Under the pieces are notes generated by a model that made no database searches, was not told where the DNA came from, and saw nothing but the letters and a program-made list of their open reading frames with translations. A DNA stretch of 64,000 nucleotides from NCBI RefSeq assembly GCF_030317035.1, contig NZ_JASZYK010000004.1, forward strand, positions 372,001 through 436,000, read 5' to 3'. The first letter of the stretch is position 1, and each line of letters begins with the position of its first letter. Both the position numbers and the translations under genes were made by a program. Source of the stretch: Variovorax sp. J22G73 (GTDB lineage Bacteria; Pseudomonadota; Gammaproteobacteria; Burkholderiales; Burkholderiaceae_C). Shown one piece after another: positions 8,556 through 17,091 of this stretch.

Positions 8556-9809
8556 TCAGAGCAGCCGCAGCGTGCCGCCGGTGGGAATGCTGGTGGCCGA
8601 CTCGTTGTTGACGATGGTCAGCTCCACCTTGTACTTCTTGCCCTTGCCCCACTGCCCGAGCACCAGCGGCGTCTTGCTCACGTTCTTGAACGGCCCCTGC
8701 CCGCCCCACTTCACCGGGCCGACGACGGAGTTGATCGACGTCGACGCCACCGCGTCGCGCACGTCGCCGGCCTTGAGCGACTTCGCGCGCCCCAGCGCGT
8801 TCGCCGCCACCTCGAACAGCGCATGCGCAAAGCCGATGGGCTGCGTCCACTGCTTCTTCGCGCCGGCCTCGTAGGCCTCGGCCAGCGCCTTCGCGCTTTG
8901 CTGCGTGAGGCTCGAGGTGAACGGGTGCGACGGGCTCCACCACACCTCCGTCGACAGGCCGTCGCCCAGGTCGCCCAGCGCCTCGATCGCGCCGGGGAAC
9001 AGCAGCGCCTTGCCCAGCGTGATGACCTTGGGCTTGAAGCCCTGCTGCCGCGCCTGCGTGAGGAAGGTCTTGGCGTCGGGCGGAATCACCACGCCGGTGA
9101 CGATCTCCACGCCCGCGCCCTTGAACGCCGCGATCTGCGCGCTGAAGTCCTGCGTGCCGTTCTGGAAGCGGCCCGGGTCGGTCAGCGTGAAGCCCATGGC
9201 CGCGAGCGGCTTGGGAAAGCCCAGCTCCTTGTCGCCCCACGCGTTGCCGTCGCCGTCGTTCGGAAACAGGCCGCCCACCTTCTTGTTGGTGGCCAGCGTC
9301 TTCCAGCCGTTGGTGTAGCTGGCAATGACGTCTTCCAGCCCCCAGAACATGTGGTACGTCCAGTTGAAGCCCTTGGCCGGATCGCCCTTGCGCCCGAAGA
9401 ACCACGGCTGCCACGGCACCACGCTGGACACGCAGGGCACCTCGTTGAGCTCGCACGCGTCGCTCACCGGGTTGGCCGTCTCGGGCGTGCCGGCGGTGAG
9501 CACCAGCGCGACCTTCTCCTTCAGGATGAGGTCGTTCGCCACCTCGCCCGCGCGGTTGGGGTTCGACTGGCTGTCCTTCAGCACGATCTGCACCGCGTAC
9601 TTCCTGCCACCGACGGCGATGCCGTCCTTGAAGGCGGCCTTCATCTGCTCGATGACCCATTTGTCGGCCTCGCCGAAGGGCGCGAGCGGGCCGGTCTGCG
9701 GCGACACGTAGCCGATCTTCAGCGTGTCGGCCGCGAACACCAGGGGTGCCGCGCCCGAGGCCACGATCGCGGCGGTGGCCTGCGTGAACTGCCTGCGATT
9801 GAATGTCAT
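8556..9809 (-). CDS. livK: Branched-chain amino acid-type ABC substrate-binding protein (LivK-like)
   Basis: A 417-residue periplasmic receptor of the Peripla_BP_6 type. Its export signal begins MTFNRRQFTQATAAIVASG and ends near APLVFAA (about residue 27); the RRQFTQ stretch resembles a twin-arginine motif. The mature part shows family features (LKIGYVSPQTGPLAPFGE, NDLILKEKVALVLTAGT). At 417 residues it is longer than amino-acid receptors (about 370). Such longer LivK relatives often bind aromatic compounds, which fits the adjacent hydroquinone dioxygenase. It follows the aldehyde dehydrogenase gene by 44 bases. Confidence 0.9.
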   Translation of the reverse strand: MTFNRRQFTQATAAIVASGAAPLVFAADTLKIGYVSPQTGPLAPFGEADKWVIEQMKAAFKDGIAVGGRKYAVQIVLKDSQSNPNRAGEVANDLILKEKVALVLTAGTPETANPVSDACELNEVPCVSSVVPWQPWFFGRKGDPAKGFNWTYHMFWGLEDVIASYTNGWKTLATNKKVGGLFPNDGDGNAWGDKELGFPKPLAAMGFTLTDPGRFQNGTQDFSAQIAAFKGAGVEIVTGVVIPPDAKTFLTQARQQGFKPKVITLGKALLFPGAIEALGDLGDGLSTEVWWSPSHPFTSSLTQQSAKALAEAYEAGAKKQWTQPIGFAHALFEVAANALGRAKSLKAGDVRDAVASTSINSVVGPVKWGGQGPFKNVSKTPLVLGQWGKGKKYKVELTIVNNESATSIPTGGTLRLL

Positions 9810-9853
9810 GGTTGTCTCCGTCTCTTGTGTTCTGGAAGCCGCCCGGTCCGGGG

Positions 9854-11362
9854 TCAGCGCGCGAAGTGCGGCGGTATCTGCGCGTCGACGTTCACCCACA
9901 CGCTCTTCACCTGCGTGTACTCGCGCATCGCGTCGAACCCCATCTCGCGGCCGTAGCCGCTCTGGCCGACGCCGCCGAAGGGCGAGCCGGGGTTCACGCG
10001 CTTGTAGCTGTTGATCCACACCATGCCGGCGTGCAGGTCGCGCGCGACCTTGTGGGCGCGCTGCAGGTTGCCGGTCCACAGGCCGCTGCCCAGGCCGTAG
10101 TCGGTGCCGTTGGCGATCTGCATCGCCTCTTCGTCATTCTTGAAGGTGAGCACGGTGACGAAGGGGCCGAACACCTCTTCCTGCGCCACGCGGTCCTTGT
10201 ACGACCTGGCGCGCATCACGGTGGGCTCGACGTAGCAGCCGGCGGCAAGATTGCCGCCCGGCGACTTGCCGCCGGCGAGCAGTTCGCCGCCCTCGCCTTG
10301 CGCCACCTCCACGTAGCCGAGCACGCGCTCGCGGTGCTGCGCGCTGGTGAGCGGGCCCATCTCCGTCGCGTCGTCGAGCGGGTTGCCCAGGCGAATGGAC
10401 TTGGCGAGCGGAATGAACTGGTCGAGGAACGCATCGGCGATCTTCTCGTGCAGCATCAGCCGCGAGCCCGCGATGCAGGCCTGCCCCTGGTTGTGGAAGA
10501 TGGCCCACGCGCTGCCGTTCACGGCGGCCTGCAGGTTGGCGTCTTCGAAGACGATGTTGGGCCCCTTGCCGCCAAGCTCGAGCTGCACCTTCTTCAGGTT
10601 GCCCGCGCTGGCCTGCACGATGCGCCGGCCGGTGGCGGTGCTGCCGGTGAAGGCGATCTTCGAAATCTCCGGGTGCTCGGCGATGTACTGCCCCGCCACG
10701 CTGCCCAGGCCCGGCAGCATGTTGACCACGCCGGGCGGCAGGCCCGCCTCGGCCATCAGCTCGGCGATGCGCAGCGAACTGAGCGGCGTGATCTCGGCCG
10801 GCTTCATCACGATGCAGTTGCCGGCCGCGAGCGCGGGCGCCATCTTCCAGCTGGTGAACATCAGCGGAAAGTTCCACGGCACCACCTGCCCGACGATACC
10901 CACCGGCTCGCGCAGCGTGTAGTTCAGGAAGCCCTCTTCCACCGGAATGGTCTCGCCCTGGAACTTGTCGGCCATGCCGCCGAAGTAGCGAAAGCACGCG
11001 GCGGTGCGCGGCACGTCGAGCCGGCGCGAGTCGCGGATGGGATGGCCGGTGTCCAGCGATTCGAGGCGGGCGAGCTCTTCGGCGTTGGCCTCGATGAGGT
11101 CGGCGAGCTTCAGCAGGATGCGGCCGCGGTCGGCGGCCGCCATGCGGCGCCAGGCGGGGAATGCGCGCTTCGCGGCGGCCACGGCCTTGTCGACGTCGGC
11201 CTTGCCGGCCAGCGCGACGTGGGCGATGGGCGTGTTGTCGTGCGGGTTCAGCGTGGCCAGGGTCTCGCCGGATTCGGCGTCGACGAAGCGGCCGTCGATG
11301 AAGAGCTGGTGGCGGATGGGCGTGCGCAGGCCCGCCGCATCGGCAATGTCATTGGGCGTCAT
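9854..11362 (-). CDS. Aldehyde dehydrogenase, probable 4-hydroxymuconic semialdehyde dehydrogenase
   Basis: A 502-residue NAD(P)-dependent aldehyde dehydrogenase. The catalytic residues are present: Asn 164 (PWNFP), Glu 262 (LELGGKGPN) and Cys 296 (GQACIAGS), with the GSTATGR cofactor loop near 240. Family members oxidise many aldehydes. It lies directly after the two hydroquinone dioxygenase genes. In the 4-nitrophenol and 4-hydroxyacetophenone pathways (PnpE/HapE) an enzyme of this family oxidises 4-hydroxymuconic semialdehyde to maleylacetate. That role is an inference from context; sequence alone supports only the family. Confidence 0.85.
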   Translation of the reverse strand: MTPNDIADAAGLRTPIRHQLFIDGRFVDAESGETLATLNPHDNTPIAHVALAGKADVDKAVAAAKRAFPAWRRMAAADRGRILLKLADLIEANAEELARLESLDTGHPIRDSRRLDVPRTAACFRYFGGMADKFQGETIPVEEGFLNYTLREPVGIVGQVVPWNFPLMFTSWKMAPALAAGNCIVMKPAEITPLSSLRIAELMAEAGLPPGVVNMLPGLGSVAGQYIAEHPEISKIAFTGSTATGRRIVQASAGNLKKVQLELGGKGPNIVFEDANLQAAVNGSAWAIFHNQGQACIAGSRLMLHEKIADAFLDQFIPLAKSIRLGNPLDDATEMGPLTSAQHRERVLGYVEVAQGEGGELLAGGKSPGGNLAAGCYVEPTVMRARSYKDRVAQEEVFGPFVTVLTFKNDEEAMQIANGTDYGLGSGLWTGNLQRAHKVARDLHAGMVWINSYKRVNPGSPFGGVGQSGYGREMGFDAMREYTQVKSVWVNVDAQIPPHFAR

Positions 11363-11375
11363 GTTTTTTGCATTC

Positions 11376-11469
11376 CTCCCTCGCCCCTTGGGGAGAGGGT
11401 TGGGGTGAGGGGGCGTTCAGGGCGCGGCGGCGACCCTCACCCCAGCCCTCTCCCGCGCGCGGGAGAGGG
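11376..11469. repeat. REP-like palindromic repeat pair between pnpD and the dehydrogenase gene
   Basis: An inverted pair of the same element seen at 7695-7810. One copy (about 11376-11411) contains GGGGAGAGGGTTGGGGTGAG and the other (11434-11469) contains CCCTCACCCCAGCCCTCTCC and a CCCGCGCGCGGG hairpin. It fills the 113-base gap inside the operon. Confidence 0.8.
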
Positions 11470-11475
11470 AGCCAT

Positions 11476-12483
11476 TCAGAACTCGACCGGAATCTCGGGC
11501 GACTCGCCCTTCTGTATCTCGTACACCAGGCTCGGCGAGCCGTTCTCCCACACCAGCAGCATCGAGCGCTTCGGGCTGAACCCCTGGTGGCGGCAGTAGG
11601 CGGGCATGGCGGCCATGTCGCCCGCCTTCATGATCACGCGCGCCATTGGCCGGCCGGTGTTCTTGTCGCCGCAGTCCCAGTGGATCTCGTCGGTCATCTG
11701 GAAGAACCATTCCACGCGGTCGTTGCCGTGGATGATCGGCAGGATGTGCTCCTCGGTCGTCGGGCACATGTAGCTGTGCTTCACCACCGAGGTGAAGCTG
11801 GGGTTCCACGTGACCTGCGAACGGCTCAGGAAGCCGAAGAGGTTGAAGGCGTGCACCTCGTTCTCGAAGCCGGGCTCGGGATGCAGCTCGGGCTGGCCCT
11901 GCGGCACGTCGGCGAAGGCGCGGTTCACCGGGGCGCCGCGCTCGTCGCTGCGCAGGTCGAGGTCGCCCTTCAGGCCCACGCAGCGCTTGGCCAGCTCGCG
12001 CGCCCGGGTGATCTTGGCGGTGTTGTTGCCCTTCTTGCGGCCGTAGGGCGAGCCGGTTTCCTGCGGCGCGGCGAAGGGGTCGAAGCTCTCGTTGGTCCAG
12101 TCGTCGAGCATGGCCTCGAAGGTGGCGCGGATCTGCGCGGTCGGAAAGTTCTCGAGCAGGTCGATGCCCGCGTCCTTCATGGTGCCGTTGAAGCTGCCGG
12201 CGTACAGGTCGACCGATTCGTAGTGGTTGACCGTGCCGAACACGTCGTCGAAGTTGACCCAGCCGTAGAAGAAGCCCCAGGCCACGTCGCGCATCAGTGC
12301 GCGCAGGTAGCTGCCGGCGTCCATGGTGTGGCTCATGGGGCGGCCGTCGCGGGTCTTCCAGCCGATGTGCACGAAGTATTCGTCGCGGCGAAAGCTGAAG
12401 CTGCCGAGCGAAAAATCCTTGTAGCCGAGGGTGGCGTCGGGCTGCGACGCGGTCACGCGGGCGAGTTCTGCGGGTGCGTTCAT
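11476..12483 (-). CDS. pnpD: Hydroquinone 1,2-dioxygenase, large (catalytic) subunit
   Basis: A 335-residue protein matching the large subunit of two-subunit hydroquinone dioxygenases (PnpD/HapD). These use Fe(II) and O2 to cleave hydroquinone between C1 and C2 to 4-hydroxymuconic semialdehyde. The iron-site residues reported for PnpD, as I recall them (His256, Asn258, Glu262, His303), have exact counterparts with the same spacing: His252 and Asn254 in IIHGND, Glu258 in RVEW and His299 in YCRHQG. The small subunit gene ends 13 bases upstream. Family length is about 335-340 residues, so it is complete. No mono- or dioxygenase that would make hydroquinone lies in the window, so substrate origin is open. 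Confidence 0.85.
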   Translation of the reverse strand: MNAPAELARVTASQPDATLGYKDFSLGSFSFRRDEYFVHIGWKTRDGRPMSHTMDAGSYLRALMRDVAWGFFYGWVNFDDVFGTVNHYESVDLYAGSFNGTMKDAGIDLLENFPTAQIRATFEAMLDDWTNESFDPFAAPQETGSPYGRKKGNNTAKITRARELAKRCVGLKGDLDLRSDERGAPVNRAFADVPQGQPELHPEPGFENEVHAFNLFGFLSRSQVTWNPSFTSVVKHSYMCPTTEEHILPIIHGNDRVEWFFQMTDEIHWDCGDKNTGRPMARVIMKAGDMAAMPAYCRHQGFSPKRSMLLVWENGSPSLVYEIQKGESPEIPVEF

Positions 12484-12496
12484 GGTGCGGTTCCTC

Positions 12497-13045
12497 TCAA
12501 TGCGATTGGCAGATGTCGGCCCACTTCTCGACCGAGAGATCGCCCTTGCAGCTCTGCAGCACGATCACGCCCGGCTCGCCGGCATTGCGAAACTGGTAGG
12601 CGGTGCCCTTCGGCAGCAGGCCCTGGTGGCCGCGCGAGAGCTTCATCCAGCCCATCTTCTTGCCCTGCGGCTCGCCCTGCACGAGCACGGCGCCGTTCTT
12701 CTCCTTGTCGGCCACGGCCTGCGCGGCGTCGAGCTGCACCAGGTGCACCTCGACGTCGCCGTCCATCACCAGCGCGAACTCGTCGTGCGCGCAGGTGTAC
12801 CAGGGGGAGGTGCCTTCGGCGCGCAGCGTTTCGAGCACGTAGATCTGGTTCTGGCCGAACACGACCTTCTCGTAGGGCTTGCTGAGGCTGGCGATCTCGA
12901 AGCAGTTCGAAAACGCATAGTGGCGCACGTCGTCGTCGATGGGTTCGACGTGGCCTTTGTCGAAGTGCTTGAGCGACCCGAAGCGGGTGCTGTACGCGGT
13001 GGTGGTGTTGGTGGTGGCGCTGGTGCTGGCGGTGGCGGCTGTCAT
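12497..13045 (-). CDS. pnpC: Hydroquinone 1,2-dioxygenase, small subunit
   Basis: A 182-residue cupin-like protein matching the small subunit (PnpC/HapC), which pairs with the large subunit to form the active heterotetramer. Recognisable stretches are HYAFSNCFEIASLSKPYEKV, an AHDEFALVMDGDVEVHLVQL beta-strand pair and GLLPKGTAYQF. The N-terminus is a low-complexity Thr/Ala/Ser run of about 18 residues, which may be trimmed or disordered. An AAGGAGAC ribosome site precedes the ATG at 13045. It is the first gene of the operon, so the promoter must lie in 13046-13183 or further upstream. Confidence 0.82.
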   Translation of the reverse strand: MTAATASTSATTNTTTAYSTRFGSLKHFDKGHVEPIDDDVRHYAFSNCFEIASLSKPYEKVVFGQNQIYVLETLRAEGTSPWYTCAHDEFALVMDGDVEVHLVQLDAAQAVADKEKNGAVLVQGEPQGKKMGWMKLSRGHQGLLPKGTAYQFRNAGEPGVIVLQSCKGDLSVEKWADICQSH

Positions 13046-13126
13046 GGGCTTTGTCTCCTTGCGTTCTCGAATGAGCGAACTCTAGGAGCCATGCGGCACG
13101 ACCGGTAGGGACCAGTTTGGAAGAGG

Positions 13127-13149
13127 ATTGTTCGGCGTATGCGAATAAT
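13127..13149. promoter_or_regulatory. Candidate LysR-type operator upstream of pnpC
   Basis: An inverted repeat ATTGTTCG (13127-13134) and CGAATAAT (13142-13149) matches at seven of eight positions and is centred about 93 bases before the pnpC ATG. That is the usual place for a LysR-regulator recognition site. It lies between the LysR gene and the operon it is expected to control. Binding is inferred only. Confidence 0.45.
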
Positions 13150-13183
13150 CGGCCGGGTTTACCCCTGTTTCGGCGGTAAGCGC

Positions 13184-14146
13184 CTAGCCGGAGGAGCGGC
13201 TGAACTCGATGAGCTCGGCCGGGATCATTCCGCGCTCGATCAGCGTCGCGTCCCATGGCGGCACCCGCGTGAAGCGCGTGGCGATGTGCTCGATGAAAAG
13301 CCGCAGCTTCAGCGCGTTGCGCGAGGTGCCCGCGTACACCGCGCTCAGCGAGAACGACGACAGCTGGTGCTCCGGCAGCACCACGCGCAGCTCGCCGCGG
13401 GCAATGGCGTCGCCCGCCACCAGCGTGGGCAGGCACACGATGCCCGCGTGCTCCAGCGCGTATTCGCGCAGCAGGTGCACGCTGTTGGTCAGCAGCGCGG
13501 CGGCCAGGTAGATGGTGGTCTGCTCGCCCTGGTGGTGAAAGGTCCAGCGGTCGCGCGTGGGATAGCCCGAGTACAGGCCCAGCTTGTGGCGGTGCAGCTC
13601 GCGCGGCGAGGCGGGCGTGCCGTGGGCTTCCAGGTAGGCCGGCGTGGCGCACAGCACGCGCCGCACCGGAAACAGCGGGCGCGCCACCAGCTCCTGCGAG
13701 GCGGCCGGGAAAATCTGCAGCGCGCAGTCGACGCCGGCCTTCACCGGGTCGGCCACCGCGTCGCTCACGATCAGCTCGAGGTGGATGTCGGGGTAGGTGG
13801 TCTGGAACTCGCGCAGCAGCGACGCGAAGCGGCCCAGCACCATGCCCGTCAATGCGTGCACGCGCAGGGTGCCCGAGGGCGTGCCGCGGGCGTCGCGCAT
13901 CTGGTCGACGATGTCGTTGGCCCGGCCCACGAGCTCGGTGCAGTCGCGCAGAAAGGCCTGGCCCATGTCGCTGAGCCGGACCACGCGCGTGCTGCGGTGG
14001 AACAGCGGGGCGCCCAGGAACTCTTCGAGCTGCTTGACCCGCGTGGTGACCACCGAGTTGGCCACGCGCAGCTGGCGTGCCGCTTCCGCGAAGCTCTGGG
14101 TCTGCGCGACACGAACAAAAGTTTCAATGCTTTGGAGGCGGTCCAC
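13184..14146 (-). CDS. LysR-family transcriptional regulator
   Basis: About 320 residues from a GTG at 14146 (VDRLQSIETFVRVAQ), which gives the standard LysR start; the open frame extends to 14254 without a matching start. The N-terminal winged helix-turn-helix is at about 18-40 (SFAEAARQLRVANSVVTTRVKQLE), followed by the periplasmic-binding-like effector domain. It is encoded on the same strand as, and just upstream of, the hydroquinone operon (138-base gap holding a palindrome). It is therefore the likely regulator of that operon, with hydroquinone or a ring-cleavage product as possible effector. The link is positional. Confidence 0.88.
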   Translation of the reverse strand: MDRLQSIETFVRVAQTQSFAEAARQLRVANSVVTTRVKQLEEFLGAPLFHRSTRVVRLSDMGQAFLRDCTELVGRANDIVDQMRDARGTPSGTLRVHALTGMVLGRFASLLREFQTTYPDIHLELIVSDAVADPVKAGVDCALQIFPAASQELVARPLFPVRRVLCATPAYLEAHGTPASPRELHRHKLGLYSGYPTRDRWTFHHQGEQTTIYLAAALLTNSVHLLREYALEHAGIVCLPTLVAGDAIARGELRVVLPEHQLSSFSLSAVYAGTSRNALKLRLFIEHIATRFTRVPPWDATLIERGMIPAELIEFSRSSG

Positions 14147-14230
14147 GGCGGCACTGTACTGCGGGGGCGCGCGTTGCGGGCACGCCGCAGGTGCTGTCAT
14201 CCCCTGTGTCTGAAGGTTAACTGCCCCACT

Positions 14231-14236
14231 TACAAT
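14231..14236 (+). promoter_or_regulatory. Possible -10 element (TACAAT) for the TPR/L,D-transpeptidase genes
   Basis: TACAAT matches the sigma-70 -10 consensus at five of six positions, 41 bases before the ATG at 14277 and in the divergent gap with the LysR gene. No convincing -35 hexamer is found 16-18 bases upstream, so this is weak. Confidence 0.3.
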
Positions 14237-14276
14237 CCTTGCCGCATCTCCCACCCCTCACAAGGTCTCGTCCGCA

Positions 14277-15413
14277 ATGCCCAAGAGCCACACGCCGCGC
14301 GCCCGTTTCAGCTTCTCCCCCACCGTGCGTGCCCTCCTGCTGGCCGTTGCGGCCTGCGGCATGTCGGCGTCCGCCCTGGCGGCGGTCGAGCATGAAGACG
14401 TCGACAAGCTCATGCAGGCCGGCAAGCTCGACGAGGCCATGACCCGCGCCGACGCCTTCCTGAAAGACAAGCCGCGCGACCCGCAGATGCGCTTCCTGAA
14501 GGCCGTGATCCAGCTGGACACCGGCAAGCGCGCCGAGGCCATCGCCGCCTTCACGCAGCTCACGCAGGACGCGCCCGAGCTGCCCGAGCCGTACAACAAC
14601 CTCGCGGTGATCTACGCGAGCCAGAACCAGTTCGACAAGGCGCGCGGCGCGCTCGAAGCCGCCATTCGCACCAACCCCAGCTACGCCACCGCCCAGGAAA
14701 ACCTCGGCGACGTGTATGCACGGCTGGCCAGCCAGGCCTACAGCAAGGCGCTGCAACTCGACCAGAACAACACCGCCGTGCAGCCCAAGCTGGCCGTGAT
14801 CCGCACGCTGTTCACGCCCACGCCGCTGGGCGGCAAGCCGACGGCGCTGGTCGCCTCGGCCGCGCCTTCGCCTGCACCCGCACCTGCCCCGGCTCCGGTG
14901 GCCAAGGCGGCGCCCGCGCCTGCCGCAGCCCCAACCCCGGCCCCTGCACCCGCACCTGCCGCGCCGCCGCCGGCCAAGGTCGCGGCCGCCCCCGCGCCGG
15001 TCGCCGCCGCGCCCAAGGCACCCGAAGCCGCGCCGGCACCTGCTCCTGCTCCTGCAGCGGCCGCCAGCACCGCGTCGAACGCCGAGGTCGAATCGGCCGT
15101 GCGCGCCTGGGCCGCGGCCTGGGCCGGCCAGGACATGGACCGCTACCTGGCCGCCTACGGCGCCGACTTCGCCCCCGCCGGTGGCCAGAGCCGCAAGGGC
15201 TGGGAAGAAGACCGCCGCGCGCGCATCGTCGGCAAGACCAGCATCAGCGTGAACATCGAGAACCTCGTCATCAAGGTCGACGGACAGTCGGCCACCGCCA
15301 AGTTCAGGCAGATCTACCGCGCCGACAACCTCAACGTGTCGAGCCGCAAGACGCTCGAGATGCAGCGCGCCGGCAACCATTGGCACATTCGCAAGGAAAG
15401 CGTCGGCGGCTAG
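14277..15413 (+). CDS. TPR protein with Ala/Pro linker and Cds6-like C-terminal domain
   Basis: A 378-residue exported protein. It has a signal peptide (hydrophobic run ALLLAVAACGMSASALA ending near residue 38) and tetratricopeptide-type helices at about 40-180, e.g. PYNNLAVIYASQNQFDKARGALEAA. An Ala/Pro-rich linker of about 80 residues (about 190-265) follows, which could span part of the periplasm. The globular C-terminus (VRAWAAAWAGQDMDRYLAAY to the end) resembles the SnoaL/NTF2-like domain attached to some L,D-transpeptidases. The TAG stop overlaps the GTG start of the L,D-transpeptidase gene, so the two proteins are probably made together and act together on peptidoglycan. Confidence 0.75.
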   Translation: MPKSHTPRARFSFSPTVRALLLAVAACGMSASALAAVEHEDVDKLMQAGKLDEAMTRADAFLKDKPRDPQMRFLKAVIQLDTGKRAEAIAAFTQLTQDAPELPEPYNNLAVIYASQNQFDKARGALEAAIRTNPSYATAQENLGDVYARLASQAYSKALQLDQNNTAVQPKLAVIRTLFTPTPLGGKPTALVASAAPSPAPAPAPAPVAKAAPAPAAAPTPAPAPAPAAPPPAKVAAAPAPVAAAPKAPEAAPAPAPAPAAAASTASNAEVESAVRAWAAAWAGQDMDRYLAAYGADFAPAGGQSRKGWEEDRRARIVGKTSISVNIENLVIKVDGQSATAKFRQIYRADNLNVSSRKTLEMQRAGNHWHIRKESVGG

Positions 15414-16972
15414 TGACAGACATCGTCCGGCGCGGCCGGCTTCAGAATCCCCCGTTCCGTCCGCGCAGCGGGCGCCTTCTTGCGGCGCTGGTGACAGCGT
15501 CGCTGCTGATGTTCGCGGCCCCCGGCGCGGCGCTGGCGTCGAACGGCGCCAAGGCGGCCGGCAGCAAGGCATCGAGCGCGAAGAGCGGCAGCGGCAAGGG
15601 CGCCGAAAAGAACAGCGGCAAGGCGGCCAGGTCCGCAGGCGCGGGCGCCGGTCGCTCCGCTGCCGGCGCGCGGGCTTCCGCGAAGGAAGCCAGGGGCGCG
15701 AAGGCCCAGCAAGCCCAGCAGGCCCAGGCGCAGTCCCAGCAAGCGGCCCGTGGCAAGAAGAACGCCCTGGCCGCCGACAGTCGCGCGGTCGCAGCTACGG
15801 CCGCCACGGCCGCTGCATCTGCGAGGCCCACGCGCCGCGCCGCCGCCGCCCCGATCCAGGAAGCCGGCAACGCCGAGGCCCGGCTGATTGCCGTGTACGA
15901 GATGTTCGGCCGCGGCCAGGCCCGCCCCGCGCTGGCCAAGGCGCGTGACCTCGTGCGCGACTACCCGAATTTCCAGCTTGCGCAGCTTGTCTACGGCGAC
16001 CTGCTCGCGGCCCAGGTGCCGCCGACCAACGCCCTGCCGGACACCGCCAGCATCGCAAAAATGCGCGGCAACCCCGCCATGAGCGACCTGCACGAAGAGT
16101 CCAGGCGCCGCCTGCAGGCCCTGCGCGACCGGCCGCCGCCGAACACCGTGCCTTCGCAGTTTTTGGCGCTGTCCACGCGCAGCCGCTACGCCATCGCGGT
16201 CGATGCCTCGCGCTCGCGGCTGTACCTGTTCGAGAACACCGACAAGGGCCTGAAGCTCACGGCCGACTACTACATTTCCGTGGGCAAGTCGGGCACCGAC
16301 AAGCTCGCCGAGGGCGACGCGCGCACCCCGCTGGGCGTGTACTACATCACCAGCAGCCTGGACCCCAAGTCGCTCAAGGACTTCTACGGCGCCGGCGCCC
16401 TGCCCATCAACTACCCCAACCCATACGACGTGCGGCGCGGGCGCACCGGCGGCGGCATCTGGCTGCACGGCACCCCGCCCCAGCAGTTCGCGCGCGCGCC
16501 GCTGGCCAGCGACGGTTGCGTGGTCATGGCCAACCCCGACCTCAAGCAGCTTTTGCGCAAGGTGCAAATCGGTGCAACCCCGGTGGTGACCGCGCGCAGC
16601 CTGCAATGGATCACCCCGCCGCAGGCTGAAAAAGAAAGCCAGTCAATTACCAGCGCAATCAATGGCTGGAAAGAAGCCCGTGCCGCCGGCAATGAAGCGC
16701 AATTGAAGAAATTCTATTTGCCCGAATTCCAGCGCAGCAGCAAGAAGGCGACCGAGGGAATTGCGGCCGTCGACGACGAAGTGAAATACGCGCAGGGCAA
16801 GCGCGTGCAACTCAAGGACCTGTCGTACCTGCACTGGCGCGACGGCGACGACACCATGGTGGTTACCTTCGGCGAGGTATTCGAAGGCGACCGCAGCGGG
16901 CGCTCACGGCGCCAGTATTGGCTGCGCCAAGGCAGCGAGTGGAAACTGTTCCACGAAGAGATCCTGGGCTGA
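15413..16972 (+). CDS. L,D-transpeptidase (YkuD domain) with NTF2-like C-terminal domain
   Basis: A 519-residue exported enzyme, taken from the GTG at 15413 that overlaps the previous stop (TAGTG). The signal peptide (LLAALVTASLLMFAAPGAALA) is followed by about 100 residues of Ala/Lys/Ser/Gln-rich low complexity. The YkuD catalytic domain runs from about 255 to 400, with WLHGTPP and the nucleophile motif S-D-G-C-V-V-M (Cys 369). These enzymes make 3-3 cross-links in peptidoglycan or attach proteins to it through a cysteine thioester. The C-terminus (about 410-519: INGWKEARAAGNEAQLKKFY to FHEEILG) resembles the C-terminal domain of the preceding gene. The product is likely periplasmic. Confidence 0.85.
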   Translation: MTDIVRRGRLQNPPFRPRSGRLLAALVTASLLMFAAPGAALASNGAKAAGSKASSAKSGSGKGAEKNSGKAARSAGAGAGRSAAGARASAKEARGAKAQQAQQAQAQSQQAARGKKNALAADSRAVAATAATAAASARPTRRAAAAPIQEAGNAEARLIAVYEMFGRGQARPALAKARDLVRDYPNFQLAQLVYGDLLAAQVPPTNALPDTASIAKMRGNPAMSDLHEESRRRLQALRDRPPPNTVPSQFLALSTRSRYAIAVDASRSRLYLFENTDKGLKLTADYYISVGKSGTDKLAEGDARTPLGVYYITSSLDPKSLKDFYGAGALPINYPNPYDVRRGRTGGGIWLHGTPPQQFARAPLASDGCVVMANPDLKQLLRKVQIGATPVVTARSLQWITPPQAEKESQSITSAINGWKEARAAGNEAQLKKFYLPEFQRSSKKATEGIAAVDDEVKYAQGKRVQLKDLSYLHWRDGDDTMVVTFGEVFEGDRSGRSRRQYWLRQGSEWKLFHEEILG

Positions 16973-17091
16973 CGCCCGGCTGATTCCCCCCTTCTGAACC
17001 CCTGCGACCACCGGGGGCACCCCTCTGATTCGTGACTTTTTGCTCACGATTTTTGGCTTTCTGCGCTGTTACATCTGGCCCTTTGTGGCCT

